DNA of 64,000 nucleotides from Asticcacaulis sp. MM231 (GCF_964186625.1 NZ_OZ075109.1:62001-126000); one strand, 5' to 3'. Numbered from the stretch's first letter, positions 1 to 8,545 are shown. The notes: generated by a model not told the origin, from the letters alone. Numbers and translations: made by a program.

Positions 1-117
1 GCCGACGACACAACCTGCTTCCTGGGTCTCATGGTCGTGGCCAATGGCGAACTCAGCGCCGAAAGCTTTGCGAGCTGGATCCGCAGCCATATCACGCCGC
101 TAACGCGCGAAGATTAA
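1..117 (+). CDS. 3' end of an unidentified gene (partial)
   Basis: The first frame is open from the window edge to a TAA at 115-117 and gives 38 C-terminal residues (start ADDTTCFLGLM, end RSHITPLTRED). Codon choice is GC-rich like the rest of the replicon. The fragment is too short for me to assign a family. Nothing links it to the downstream hipBA operon, from which it is separated by about 280 bp holding the hipBA operators. Confidence 0.5.
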   Translation, partial: ADDTTCFLGLMVVANGELSAESFASWIRSHITPLTRED

Positions 118-275
118 TTCATTTATTGAATCAACCTGATACGTTTGAGCGAATTTCTCTGCGACCTTCTTAAACCGCCTTGCCCTGCTACCGATTGATG
201 TTGGCGCATGGCAACTCACTGGCTGGTAATGCCTGCTCGAAATCCTTGTGATATGGGCTCACCTCATAGTTCGGT

Positions 276-391
276 CTTACCGAACGGTAAGTTTTCTGAC
301 GTTCGCCGTAGACATTCTACGAATTCTTCCCGATCGGTAAGAATTCGCATTGACACGTGACCGAGACAAACATATCTTACCGATCGGGAAG
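276..391. promoter_or_regulatory. Three HipB-type palindromic operators at 50-bp intervals
   Basis: Three 16-bp palindromes lie at 276-291 (CTTACCGAACGGTAAG), 326-341 (CTTCCCGATCGGTAAG) and 376-391 (CTTACCGATCGGGAAG). Their starts are exactly 50 bp apart. The second and third are exact reverse complements of each other, and the middle one sits inside a longer palindrome, 321-346, bounded by GAATTC. HipB proteins are known to bind multiple palindromes upstream of hipBA and to repress cooperatively. Assignment to this HipB is inferred from position. Confidence 0.85.
350..378 (+). promoter_or_regulatory. hipBA promoter
   Basis: TTGACA at 350-355, a 17-bp spacer and TATCTT at 373-378 form a good sigma-70-type promoter. 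The third operator (376-391) overlaps the -10 and the expected start of transcription, and the second ends 8 bp before the -35, so a bound repressor would block both sides. The leader to the ATG at 400 is only about 15 nt. Confidence 0.7.
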
Positions 392-399
392 TTACGAAA

Positions 400-639
400 A
401 TGATCAGCAATGCAGAAAACTTTGGAACTATGGTTGCCCAGGCACGACGGGCCTTAGGCCTAACTCAGCGAGATTTGGCATTGGCAATTAACACAGGCGA
501 ACGGTTCATCGTCGATCTCGAAGCCGGCAAGCCTACCGCACAACTCGGCAAAGCACTGGCCGCCGCAAAGGCTGTAGGCATCCGCTTAGTCGATGCCGCA
601 GACACTTCAGAAAGCCGGCAGCAACGGTCGATGCTATGA
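400..639 (+). CDS. hipB: HipB-like antitoxin, XRE-family DNA-binding protein
   Basis: This 79-residue protein has a lambda-repressor-type helix-turn-helix at about residues 10-60 (LGLTQRDLALAINTGERFIV, then DLEAGKPTAQLGKAL). That is the usual size and layout of HipB antitoxins, which neutralise the HipA kinase and repress their own operon. The stop overlaps the hipA start (ATGA at 636-639), so translation is probably coupled. The short C-terminal tail after residue 65 is polar and looks flexible, as in HipB proteins targeted for proteolysis. Three palindromes upstream are its likely targets. The weak ribosome site GGGAAG at 386-391 overlaps the last operator. Confidence 0.9.
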   Translation: MISNAENFGTMVAQARRALGLTQRDLALAINTGERFIVDLEAGKPTAQLGKALAAAKAVGIRLVDAADTSESRQQRSML

Positions 640-1955
640 TCATGATTCCTCTCTTCAACGAACAAACGCAAGTCGGTTCGATCAAGAGAGCCGACGACGG
701 GCCGCAAATCCGCTACACGAACGCATGGCGGGCCTCGACCAAGGCATTCCCAATTTCACTCAGCATGCCGCTTAGTGCCGAGGATTGGGATACAAACGTT
801 TCAGTGCCATGGCTCATGAACCTGTTGCCAGAAGGCGAACCCCTCAGAGCCATGACCCAGGCACTTGGCGTCGCACGAGAGGACATTCTGGGGCTTATCT
901 TAGAGACCGGCCGTGATCTCGCTGGCGCGCTCACCATTGGTCAACAACCACCCCAAAACCATCCCGATCTGATCCTGATCAGCACACCTGACGCGTTAGA
1001 ACGCATCATTAATGAGATGCCGGCCAAACCTTTTCTTGTTGGTGAAGACGGCGTCTCGATGAGTCTGGCCGGTGCCCAGGAAAAGCTGCCGCTGACGATG
1101 AGAGACGGAAACCTCGCTATACCGATCAACGGTGCCGCATCGACGCACATTCTCAAGCCTGACAACCCAAGACTACCCGGAAGCGTGCAGAACGAAGCGC
1201 TTTGCATGGTGCTCGCGCGACGCTGTGGATTGCCAACGGCAGACGTCATCACCGGCATAGCCGGCGAGCGAAGTTATCTGTTGGTCACACGATACGATCG
1301 CTTCGACGACAATGGTCGCACGCGTCGACTTCACCAAGAAGATTTCTGCCAAGCTCTCGGCCGACCTCCGGCCGCCAAATACGAGCATGACGGTACCGGA
1401 CAACGTGGCCCTTCCCTTGCGGACATGTTCAATCTCGTCCGCGCTCACATGACGGCGCTCGACCTTACGCGCTTCCTCGATGCGGCAATCTTCAATATCG
1501 CAGTGGGCAATGTGGATTCGCACGCGAAAAATTACTCAATTCTGCTTAAGCCAACCCGTAGCGAGCTCGCGCCGTTATATGACCTGATGTCAGGCCTCAC
1601 TTGGCTCAACATTACTCAGAACCATGCACAAGATGTAGGAGGGCAGCGCCGCGGTCGGCATATTTACGCGCGCCATTGGCGTCGCTTGGCTGAATCTGCA
1701 GGCCTTTCCGGGACGGCCACAGTCCGCAGAGTCAGCCGCGTGACGGAACGCATACTCAGAGAATTGCCCGCAGCCATAAACGAAGTCGCCGCAATGCCGG
1801 CAGGCTCAACCCTGCTCGATGTGTTTGCAGACGCTATCGCCGAACGCACGCGCCTGATCCGAGAGAATGCCTTACGCCCCGATGGCGATGATACTGTCGG
1901 TGAGACCGCGGCGAACCTCCAGGACGAGATGCGCATCAACGGATCGTATGGATAA
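636..1955 (+). CDS. hipA: HipA-family serine/threonine kinase toxin
   Basis: This 439-residue protein is the normal length for HipA. The family phosphorylates cellular targets such as glutamyl-tRNA synthetase and causes growth arrest or persistence. The N-terminal subdomain (about 1-110) includes VPWLMNLLPEGEPLR. The kinase region contains LAGAQEKLPL (about 144), HILKPDN (about 170, ATP-site lysine), RYDRF (about 224), the catalytic loop NVDSHAKNYS (about 291) and the metal-binding segment LAPLYDLMSG (about 312). All expected catalytic elements are intact, so the toxin is predicted active. It is translationally coupled to hipB by a 4-base overlap. The substrate cannot be told from the sequence. 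Confidence 0.93.
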   Translation: MIMIPLFNEQTQVGSIKRADDGPQIRYTNAWRASTKAFPISLSMPLSAEDWDTNVSVPWLMNLLPEGEPLRAMTQALGVAREDILGLILETGRDLAGALTIGQQPPQNHPDLILISTPDALERIINEMPAKPFLVGEDGVSMSLAGAQEKLPLTMRDGNLAIPINGAASTHILKPDNPRLPGSVQNEALCMVLARRCGLPTADVITGIAGERSYLLVTRYDRFDDNGRTRRLHQEDFCQALGRPPAAKYEHDGTGQRGPSLADMFNLVRAHMTALDLTRFLDAAIFNIAVGNVDSHAKNYSILLKPTRSELAPLYDLMSGLTWLNITQNHAQDVGGQRRGRHIYARHWRRLAESAGLSGTATVRRVSRVTERILRELPAAINEVAAMPAGSTLLDVFADAIAERTRLIRENALRPDGDDTVGETAANLQDEMRINGSYG

Positions 1956-2032
1956 ACAGCGCAAAGCCTCCGGCTGTCGGCGCCACGGCTCTCCTGCTCC
2001 CCTACCCCGCCATAGCTGAACTGATGTGCTGA

Positions 2033-2782
2033 TCAGGTCGTCAAGCCGAAGTCAACGGGTACTGTCATGCTGATGCGCTCGCCCGCTACGTCCACGGGCG
2101 GTTTCGGCAGAGGCTGCGCGGCGGCCAGCATATCCAGCGCCGCCTGATCCAGCGCCGCCACGCCGGAAGATTTCGTCACCCGCGCTGTCAGCACACATCC
2201 CTGCCGGTCGATCACGAAGGTCAGTTGCACCACGCCGACCTGGTGCCGACGTCGCGCCTGAGGTGGATAGATCTTGAATGTCTCCAGATGCAGCCGAACG
2301 CGCGCCGCGTAGCTGGTTGCGTGTTTCGGCCCACCGCCTACGCTCTGACTTTGCGCCGGGCTCTGGGTTGGCGCCGGCCGGTTGGCAGGCGTCGGCTTGG
2401 CGGGGCCGTCAGCTTCAGACTGCGTCGTTGACGGATTCGCGGCAAGATTCGGGGCCGGGATCGGTGAAGACCCGCTGTCAGGCGAACGGGTTTGCTGTGG
2501 CGTAGACGCTTGCACAGCTTGTTCCATCGCCTCATTGAGCGCAGGCGCAGGCGGCGCCGTGGAAGGCAACGCAACCACCGCTACAGAGGACCCAGGCGGT
2601 GGCTGTGACGTGGCTGGCGCACCCTGCGTCGGCGCCGCCACCGTTTCCAGGGATACCCACAGCGTATCATCCACCAAGGGCGCCGCGGGTTTTGGGACGG
2701 TCAGGACAAGCAAGGCCAGAAGGGCTCCGTTGATCAAAACGGAGCCCCCGGTCGCCCATATGACATGCTTAGGCGAGGCCAT
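2033..2782 (-). CDS. tonB: TonB-family energy transducer
   Basis: This 249-residue protein has one N-terminal membrane anchor (VLINGALLALLVLTV, about residues 15-29), a long Pro/Ala/Ser/Gln-rich periplasmic spacer (about 35-155) and a C-terminal TonB domain (about 158-249) with YPPQARRRHQVGVVQLTFVI and a final PVDF segment. TonB spans the periplasm and passes proton-motive energy from ExbBD to outer-membrane receptors. It starts 4 bp after the stop of the upstream receptor gene on the same strand, so the two form an operon and this is probably a dedicated TonB. No exbB or exbD is in the window, so those must be shared from elsewhere. Confidence 0.9.
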   Translation of the reverse strand: MASPKHVIWATGGSVLINGALLALLVLTVPKPAAPLVDDTLWVSLETVAAPTQGAPATSQPPPGSSVAVVALPSTAPPAPALNEAMEQAVQASTPQQTRSPDSGSSPIPAPNLAANPSTTQSEADGPAKPTPANRPAPTQSPAQSQSVGGGPKHATSYAARVRLHLETFKIYPPQARRRHQVGVVQLTFVIDRQGCVLTARVTKSSGVAALDQAALDMLAAAQPLPKPPVDVAGERISMTVPVDFGLTT

Positions 2783-2786
2783 AGGT

Positions 2787-4892
2787 CTAGAACGTCTTGC
2801 CGACCGTGAGACGGACTGTCTGGCCTGCCGCCGGCAGGTAGCTCAGGTGCGGTTTGTAATAGTGGTCAAAGATATTGTCCCAGTTCAGACGCACATCGAT
2901 ACCTTCGAGCACGCCGGTGGCGGGCCGCCAGGTCAGAAACAGATTGTGGATGTCATAGGCATCGGTGGTCGAACTGACGGCGCCCGTCGTTGCAGAATAA
3001 GAATTCTGCCGGCCGGCGAATTCGCCACGCCAACCCAGCGACAGATTCCGCGATGGCAGGACCCAGCCCGCCGTCAGGTTCAGTTGCTCAGCCGGGATGG
3101 TGTTGAAGGCGATACCGGTCAGCTTGTTATAGCCATTGACGGTCGAATAAGCCGCGCGGGTATAGAACTGACCGGCGGCATATTCGGCTTCCAGTTCTGC
3201 CCCGGCATAACGTGCCTCGCCGACATTGGTATAGGCCGAAGACGTGGTCGTGGTGCGCGTGATCAGATTGGTGATATCGTTCTGATAAACGGTTAGCTTG
3301 AGGTTTAGCGCATCACGGCTGGCAAACAGACCGCGCTGGACATAGGAGGCCCCGATTTCTTTATTTTCTGAAACTTCCGGCTCCAGGTTGAGACTGATGC
3401 TCTGCGTGCTGCCGCGCGTATAGATTTCGTCAAGAATCGGGAGGCGTTCGGTGTGCGACAAGGAGCCGAACACATTGATGCGCGAGGTGACGGCATAAAG
3501 CACCGCCAGCTTGGGTGACCAGGCGTCAAGATCGACATCGGATGGCGTACCGGTCGCCCCGACGACGTAGGTGCCGGCACCAGGCTTCAGGCTGGACCTG
3601 TCGTAGCGGACGCCGGGAATAAGCGTCAATTTCTCGCCAATCAGGATTTCATCCTGCACATAGAGACTGGCGCGATTTATGTCACCTTCCGGGTGGGTCG
3701 TCGCGCCATGGGTGACTGTACCGGTCAGGCTATAGCGCGGATTACGGCGCTCCTGGTCATAGGTTTGCACACCCACGGTCAGGAAGTGATCGAGCGGCCC
3801 GGTCTTGAAGGTCGAGACGTTTTCGATCTTTGCCTGGACGGTCCGATAAATATATTGCGAGCTATAGCCAAGCGAGCCAGGCGAGAACTCGTTATCGGTC
3901 TGGTCAGTGGCCAATTCATCAAAGGCGATCTGCGCTTTCAAATCGAGCCAGTCATTCCCGACGAAGCTATTGTCATAGCCGATGACATAGTTGGTGTCCT
4001 CGGTCTGGCGGCGCACCATGCTGGTAAAGGCGGCAGCCTGCTGATCGTACATCTGGAAGGAATCACTGCGCCATTTTTGCGCCGACGCCCAAAGGCTGTG
4101 CTGTCGGTCACCGCCGATATAGTAGCGCGTTTTGATGAGAACTGAGTCACCGGACGCCTGCGACGGTGACACCGTATTGCCATTGCCGTCCTGATAGTCC
4201 TCCGAACTGCGGCTATTGGCCATGATCAGCAGGTCGAGATTTTGCGTTGGCCTGAAGGCAGCCATCAGCGAGGCTAGCGTGCCATCGCCATTACTGACAT
4301 AACCCGCCTTGGTGCGCAGGGCAAAGCGATCATCGCCCTTCAGGAAGTCAGAAGCATCCTTGGTCGTGAAATTGACGGTGCCGGCGAGTGCGCCCGTACC
4401 ATAGATCGTCGAGGAAGACGGACCTCTAAGCACCTCGACGCGCTTGTAGAGCTCCGGATCGGTGAACAGGCTGCCCATGCGATAGCCTTCGAAGAACTTG
4501 GTCACGCCGTCGATGGTAAAGACGACCCGGCTATCTGATTCCGACAGCGCCGTGCCCATGCCGCGGATATTGAGGCCCTGCCCCAGTGACGACACACCGC
4601 CGGCGGCATCCACACCGGCGACACTTTCGAGCAAATCGCCGACCGTGCCCGCCTGAGCGTTATCAATATCCTCCTGGTCGAGTACCGTTACAGATTGGGG
4701 CGTATCGATGGCAACCTTATCCTTACCGGCAGAAACCACGATCTTGCCCAAGGAGAGTTGCGCGGCGGCATCTTCCGTCACGGCTTGTTGTTCTGTTGTG
4801 TGGCTGGCGCTTTGAGCGAAGGCCTGATTGGTAAGCAGACCTACGGTCAAAGCCGTCGTCGCCATTAGGCGTCTATGTTTAAAAAGGGACAT
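2787..4892 (-). CDS. TonB-dependent receptor, probably heme or iron uptake
   Basis: This 701-residue outer-membrane receptor has a signal peptide ending at AFAQ (about residue 27), a TonB-box-like stretch LGKIVVSAG (about 48), a plug domain (about 60-180: PQSVTVLDQEDIDNAQAGTV, VEVLRGPSSSTIYGTGALAG) and a beta-barrel ending in an aromatic residue (VRLTVGKTF). The plug pattern resembles receptors of the heme/hemoglobin group; the ligand is inferred, not shown. A Fur box lies about 55 bp upstream of its start, and tonB follows 4 bp downstream, which supports an iron-responsive uptake operon. It is divergent from the DUF4198 gene. Confidence 0.88.
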   Translation of the reverse strand: MSLFKHRRLMATTALTVGLLTNQAFAQSASHTTEQQAVTEDAAAQLSLGKIVVSAGKDKVAIDTPQSVTVLDQEDIDNAQAGTVGDLLESVAGVDAAGGVSSLGQGLNIRGMGTALSESDSRVVFTIDGVTKFFEGYRMGSLFTDPELYKRVEVLRGPSSSTIYGTGALAGTVNFTTKDASDFLKGDDRFALRTKAGYVSNGDGTLASLMAAFRPTQNLDLLIMANSRSSEDYQDGNGNTVSPSQASGDSVLIKTRYYIGGDRQHSLWASAQKWRSDSFQMYDQQAAAFTSMVRRQTEDTNYVIGYDNSFVGNDWLDLKAQIAFDELATDQTDNEFSPGSLGYSSQYIYRTVQAKIENVSTFKTGPLDHFLTVGVQTYDQERRNPRYSLTGTVTHGATTHPEGDINRASLYVQDEILIGEKLTLIPGVRYDRSSLKPGAGTYVVGATGTPSDVDLDAWSPKLAVLYAVTSRINVFGSLSHTERLPILDEIYTRGSTQSISLNLEPEVSENKEIGASYVQRGLFASRDALNLKLTVYQNDITNLITRTTTTSSAYTNVGEARYAGAELEAEYAAGQFYTRAAYSTVNGYNKLTGIAFNTIPAEQLNLTAGWVLPSRNLSLGWRGEFAGRQNSYSATTGAVSSTTDAYDIHNLFLTWRPATGVLEGIDVRLNWDNIFDHYYKPHLSYLPAAGQTVRLTVGKTF

Positions 4893-4945
4893 CCCAACTC
4901 CTCAAATTCTAAAAAAACATTTTACCGGCGTCACCGGCAGCTATA

Positions 4946-4960
4946 TGAGAATAATTCTCA
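4946..4960. promoter_or_regulatory. Fur box between divergent iron genes
   Basis: The perfect palindrome TGAGAATAATTCTCA with a single central base matches the Fur-binding consensus. It lies between the receptor gene (minus strand, start 4892) and the DUF4198 gene (plus strand, start 5060), so it can serve both. A second, degenerate element (AAGAATCATTCGCATT) lies about 45 bp further right, near 5000-5012. Confidence 0.85.
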
Positions 4961-5059
4961 TTCACTATGATCGACACAATGTCAACCTATTGCAAACAAG
5001 AATCATTCGCATTACTAAGGTTTGGCATTTAAGCCACAGACCGGAAAGGTTCACACATC

Positions 5060-5854
5060 ATGCAGCGTCATCTGAGGATAAGCCTGCTCACAATTTCAGT
5101 TGCCAGCGTGCTCACCACGCCCGCCCTCGCGCATTCGCCCTATTTGAAACCCAACACCTTTACCGCGGAGAGCAAGCGCACGCATGTGACGGTGGAGGCC
5201 GCGTTTGCCGAAGGGGATTTGCGACCGGACGTCGCCATGAAGTCCGATGCTTTCCACGCGGTCGCCCCCGATGGCCAGATCTTCCCCCTCCCCCCTGCAG
5301 CCACGCTCTCGGATGCCACCTTCCTGGAAGTGCCACTAACACAGAACGGCACCTGGCTGATTACCTCTGGTGTGCGCCAGGGCCGTGTGGCCAAGGCAGC
5401 GCTCAAGGATGGCCAGATCCGCTTCTTAGAGGGCGGTGCCGCGCCCGGTGCCGGCGAGACCGCGATCGATGTGCGCAGCGTGACCCGTGCCGACGTCTAT
5501 GTCAGTCGCGGCACACCGGCCCTAAAAGACATCACAACTGAACCGGGCGTCGAAATTCATCCCGTAACCGCGCCGTATGACGCCTATGCCGGCGAGCCGT
5601 TCAAACTGTCCGTGCGCGAAGGCGGTAAGGGCCTTGCGGCGGCAGACGTCACCGTCACGGCCGACGGCGAAACCTATAACGGCAAGTCTGCGCCTGTCGA
5701 ACTGAAGACCGATGCATTAGGGCAAGCCAGCTTCACGCCATCAAAAGCCGGTCTCTACCTGATCCAGACACGGGTGCGTCGCGCATCTCCCGACACGCCT
5801 GGCCTGTGGCTCAGCAACACTGCCACCCTTACCCTCGAAGTCCTCCCCCAATAA
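5060..5854 (+). CDS. Periplasmic DUF4198 (NikM-like) protein
   Basis: This 264-residue secreted protein has a signal peptide (ISLLTISVASVLTTPALA, cleavage near residue 24) followed directly by HSPYLKP, a His-containing mature N-terminus typical of DUF4198 proteins. The family has Ig-like beta domains (here GEPFKLSVREGGKGLAAADV and DALGQASFTPSKAGLYLIQT) and often accompanies metal uptake genes. Position next to a Fur box and opposite a heme-type receptor suggests a periplasmic role in metal handling, which is inference. GGAAAGG at about 5042 is the likely ribosome site. The EF-hand gene follows after 16 bp. Confidence 0.8.
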   Translation: MQRHLRISLLTISVASVLTTPALAHSPYLKPNTFTAESKRTHVTVEAAFAEGDLRPDVAMKSDAFHAVAPDGQIFPLPPAATLSDATFLEVPLTQNGTWLITSGVRQGRVAKAALKDGQIRFLEGGAAPGAGETAIDVRSVTRADVYVSRGTPALKDITTEPGVEIHPVTAPYDAYAGEPFKLSVREGGKGLAAADVTVTADGETYNGKSAPVELKTDALGQASFTPSKAGLYLIQTRVRRASPDTPGLWLSNTATLTLEVLPQ

Positions 5855-5870
5855 GGCCCAAAAACAAGGT

Positions 5871-6377
5871 ATGAACATGAAAACCTCCCTTTCCATACTC
5901 GCGCTCGCCCTGCCACTCGTGATGGCATCTCCCCTGGCCCACGCCGCTTCACACTCCATAACCACCTTCATCGAGGAGCAGGATTTGAATGGTGACGGCA
6001 AGGTCTCGCTGGCTGAACTGAAGGCCGGCCGCCAGATCGGCTTCATGAAGGCCGATCTCGACGAAAACGGCACGCTCATTGAAGTGGAATATGTCGGTGA
6101 ATATGAAGGCCGACTGATGCTGAAACTCAGCAAGATCGCCGATCCGGAAAAACGTAAAGAAGAGCAACAGCGCCAGATGCGCCAGGCCAAGGTGCGCTTT
6201 AACGTACTCGACTCCGACAAGAGCGGCGCTATCGACATGACGGAATATATGGCCTCGGGCGTGAAAATGTTCGAGCGTCAGGACCGTGACAAGGATGGCT
6301 TCGTCACCGACAAGGACCGCATCCTGCTTGAGGCTGACACAAAGCAGGGCAAGGGTGACGATTTCATCGCGCCTTAA
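5871..6377 (+). CDS. Secreted EF-hand calcium-binding protein
   Basis: This 168-residue protein has a signal peptide (ILALALPLVMASPLAHAA, about residues 8-25). Four EF-hand-like loops are visible: DLNGDGKVSLAE (about 38), DLDENGTLIEVEY (about 60, with an altered last position), DSDKSGAIDMTEY (about 114) and DRDKDGFVTDKD (about 137). Loops 1, 3 and 4 have the regular D-x-D/N-x-D/S-G pattern. The central segment (about 75-105) is charged and helical. It is the second gene of the operon begun by DUF4198, under the same probable Fur control, and ends before a hairpin terminator. Its ligand (calcium or another divalent metal) and partner are unknown. ATG at 5877 is an alternative start. Confidence 0.85.
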   Translation: MNMKTSLSILALALPLVMASPLAHAASHSITTFIEEQDLNGDGKVSLAELKAGRQIGFMKADLDENGTLIEVEYVGEYEGRLMLKLSKIADPEKRKEEQQRQMRQAKVRFNVLDSDKSGAIDMTEYMASGVKMFERQDRDKDGFVTDKDRILLEADTKQGKGDDFIAP

Positions 6378-6476
6378 CACTCGCCAACCTAGCGCTTTAG
6401 CCGCGGTCAGGCGTCCGCTCGTCATATGAAACGCGTATGTGACGAGCGGATACCGCGCGCTGGCGCCTCCAATAAT

Positions 6477-6496
6477 GCCCTTTCAAAGGGCTTTTC
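6477..6496 (+). terminator. Rho-independent terminator after the EF-hand gene
   Basis: GCCCTTTCAAAGGGC (6477-6491) is a compact perfect inverted repeat followed at once by TTTTC. It lies about 100 bp after the EF-hand stop and would end the DUF4198 operon. Confidence 0.7.
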
Positions 6497-6928
6497 GACG
6501 TTCCTTACGCTGACAACGCTTGCGATTATGATCGTGTGTTCATGGCAATGGCACGGCGCTACCCGGTTGGGAGACATGTGGACACAGCGACGCGCCCACG
6601 CCCCCTACTCCGGCCTTAGATCTGCCTATGCCAGTGGCCTGTTCTGCATTTTATGCCGCCCGCTCTTGATATCAGGAGCGCTGTGGATTCGTGGACACCT
6701 TGACACGTAGCCCCCTCCCCTCCCCTGCCAATGCCTGTTGTAGAATGGATTAAACTGTGTCCCGGTCTGACCGGGTACGGCTGAGTACGGCCTGAACGTC
6801 TTTTGCCTTTCCCTGCCTTAATCTGTCCACGGCTACCGGCCTCACAAGCTCGACAAGAAGCCTTCAGTTTATAAAATATTTACCAATTTCGCCGAATCAT
6901 GCGCGTGGTACTGTCCACACGTGCCCCC

Positions 6929-7012
6929 GTCGTCAAGATGAAATGTTGTAAAGACAAAAATTTGTCTACCCAACACGCCAACAAGACGGGCTGTCGTCAC
7001 GATGAAGTGTTG
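6929..7012 (+). repeat. 20-bp direct repeat flanking a palindrome
   Basis: GTCGTCAAGATGAAATGTTG (6929-6948) and GTCGTCACGATGAAGTGTTG (6993-7012) differ at two bases and start 64 bp apart. The 16-bp palindrome AGACAAAAATTTGTCT lies between them at 6952-6967. The arrangement resembles binding sites of a partition or regulatory protein. Confidence 0.6.
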
Positions 7013-7250
7013 CTTTTTCGTGATGTCGGGAAGCACACACACCCTCACGCCGTCGCGTGGAAGTGTTTGGGTTTCAACCTGTCCCGACAAGGGCATGCGG
7101 ACAGAGCCACAAGACACGGATTTCGGGTGTCCATTTTTCAACGCGCCCGATCCTCCGCTCATCCACGTGTTGCCCGATCCACATGTCGGGCTGTAGTATA
7201 GAGGACGCCGCGTCATGTCGTCTCGCCCACGCGCTGAAAATTCGACACCC

Positions 7251-7268
7251 CGACCTGTGGACAGGTCG
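7251..7268. repeat. Perfect 8-bp-arm palindrome upstream of parA
   Basis: CGACCTGT (7251-7258), GG, ACAGGTCG (7261-7268) form a perfect inverted repeat with a 2-bp spacer, about 160 bp before the parA start. It is a candidate operator or parS-like site. Confidence 0.55.
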
Positions 7269-7429
7269 GCTCTGTCCACGCCCCCGCACGTCCGCGCAAC
7301 GCTCCACACAGCCACGTGGCCGCACCCCTACACCACGTCACGCGCACCTGCCGACACACCCGCACCCGGACCCGTCGGCGCGTCCACATACCAAACCGTC
7401 CGCACGTCCAGTTATCCAAAGGCTTACAC

Positions 7430-8143
7430 ATGAAAACCCTGGCCATAGTCTCCCAGAAGGGCGGCGTGGGTAAAACCACCATTGCTGTGCATATTGCCGT
7501 CGCGGCCGCCCGCGCCGGTTACAGCGTCGCCATCATCGACCTGGATCCCCAGGCCACCGCTGCCCAATGGGCAGACTGGCGCGGGGCAGGGGAGGGAGAT
7601 CACGATCCCAACCCGGTCGTCGTCGCCGCCCCTCATGCGCGACTGGCGCCCACTCTCAAAGAAGCCGAGAAGATGGGGGTCGATCTCGTTATTCTTGATT
7701 CGCCGCCGGCGGCGGACAGCGCCGCCGTCGCCGCCGCAAGGCAGGCCGATTACGTGCTTATCCCGACCCGCGCCTCGGCCTTCGACCTGCACGCCATCAA
7801 GACCACCGCCGAACTGGTGCGCGTTGCGCAAAAGCCTTCGGCCGTGCTGCTCAACGCCGTACCGGCCCGCGCCAACAGCCTGATCGACGAGGTCGCCTCA
7901 GTCATCCACAGCCTGCAACTGAATATTGCACCGGTGTGCCTGGTTGATCGCGCCGCCTTGCGCCACGCCGTCATCAACGGCCAGACCGCCAGCGAATACG
8001 AGCCGCTCGGCAAGGCTGCCGAGGAGGTCCGCGAGCTCTACAAGTGGGTGTGTGGACGCCTGGACATGCCCGCATATCCAAAAGCCGACAAAAAAGCCCT
8101 CAAGATTTTCAAAGAAAAACAACCCTTTAAAGGTGCCGCATGA
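7430..8143 (+). CDS. parA: ParA-family partition ATPase
   Basis: This 237-residue protein has the deviant Walker A box QKGGVGKTT (about residues 9-17), Walker A' IIDLDPQATAAQWADWR (about 37-53) and Walker B VDLVILDSPP (about 81-90). This is a short ParA without an N-terminal HTH, as in type Ib-like plasmid systems and MipZ/Soj relatives. It would segregate this replicon using ATP-dependent nucleoid binding with a centromere-binding partner. The ATG at 7430 is chosen because the P-loop then sits at the usual distance and AAAGG lies just upstream. Its stop overlaps the start of the RHH gene (ATGA, 8140-8143). Repeats upstream may be the centromere. Confidence 0.93.
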   Translation: MKTLAIVSQKGGVGKTTIAVHIAVAAARAGYSVAIIDLDPQATAAQWADWRGAGEGDHDPNPVVVAAPHARLAPTLKEAEKMGVDLVILDSPPAADSAAVAAARQADYVLIPTRASAFDLHAIKTTAELVRVAQKPSAVLLNAVPARANSLIDEVASVIHSLQLNIAPVCLVDRAALRHAVINGQTASEYEPLGKAAEEVRELYKWVCGRLDMPAYPKADKKALKIFKEKQPFKGAA

Positions 8144-8493
8144 GTAAATCCGCTTCCCGCCCCTCGCTCGCTGACCGACTAGCCGCCGTGGCCGGTCCGC
8201 AAATCTCGCCGTCCGCCGTTATCGAGAAGGAAGCCGGGCAGGCTGTCAAGGTCCAGGCGCCAAAGATATCAAAAGCGGCCGTTCGCGACCCCGAACCGGC
8301 ACCAGCCCCCGTGTCGAGCGTCACCAAGGCGCGCGTCGGCAAGACCATGATCGCCGGCTATTTCACACCGCAGATGGCCCGCGCCGTCAAGATGCTGGCG
8401 GTAGAGCGTGACACCACGGTCCAGGCCTTGATAGGGGAGGGGCTTGATGCCGTTCTGCACAAACACGGCAAGCATCCGATGGGTGAACGCTAA
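8140..8493 (+). CDS. Ribbon-helix-helix partner of ParA
   Basis: This 117-residue basic protein has a flexible N-terminal half (about 1-65, rich in Ala, Pro, Lys, Val) and a C-terminal ribbon-helix-helix-like segment (about 67-110: GKTMIAGYFTPQMARAVKML, AVERDTTVQALIGEGLDAVL). Small proteins of this layout directly after parA act as centromere-binding adaptors and often as autorepressors. It is translationally coupled to parA by a 4-base overlap. A longer ParB is absent, so this is the likely ParB equivalent. The DNA site is unknown; the repeats at 6929-7012 are candidates. Confidence 0.8.
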   Translation: MSKSASRPSLADRLAAVAGPQISPSAVIEKEAGQAVKVQAPKISKAAVRDPEPAPAPVSSVTKARVGKTMIAGYFTPQMARAVKMLAVERDTTVQALIGEGLDAVLHKHGKHPMGER

Positions 8494-8545
8494 CCGGTGC
8501 GCGAGATTCGACTCTGCTAAGGGAATCATGAAACGGTAAAAGACC

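Larger units (their letters stand above)
6497..7429. other. Non-coding zone upstream of parA, possible centromere
   Basis: There is no convincing gene in about 0.93 kb. It contains a perfect palindrome CCCGGTctgACCGGG (6761-6775), an imperfect 20-bp direct repeat (6929-6948 and 6993-7012, 18 of 20 identical), a palindrome AGACAAA-AA-TTTGTCT (6952-6967) between those repeats, and CGACCTGT-GG-ACAGGTCG (7251-7268). Short motifs such as CCACGTG, GTCCAC and GCACGTCC recur up to the parA start. In ParA/RHH partition modules the centromere and the operator usually lie just upstream of parA. That this is the centromere is inference. Confidence 0.55.

Noticed and set aside
2382..3296. 304-codon plus-strand frame opposite tonB and the iron receptor
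   Set aside because: It is the shadow of two well-supported minus-strand genes with signal peptide, plug and TonB domain.
6426..6710. 94-codon open frame after the EF-hand gene
   Set aside because: A clear intrinsic terminator (6477-6496) lies inside it, there is no ribosome site, and the protein sequence looks like chance translation.
7001..7050. Possible classical parS
   Set aside because: No match to TGTTNCACGTGAAACA was found in the region; only other repeats are present.
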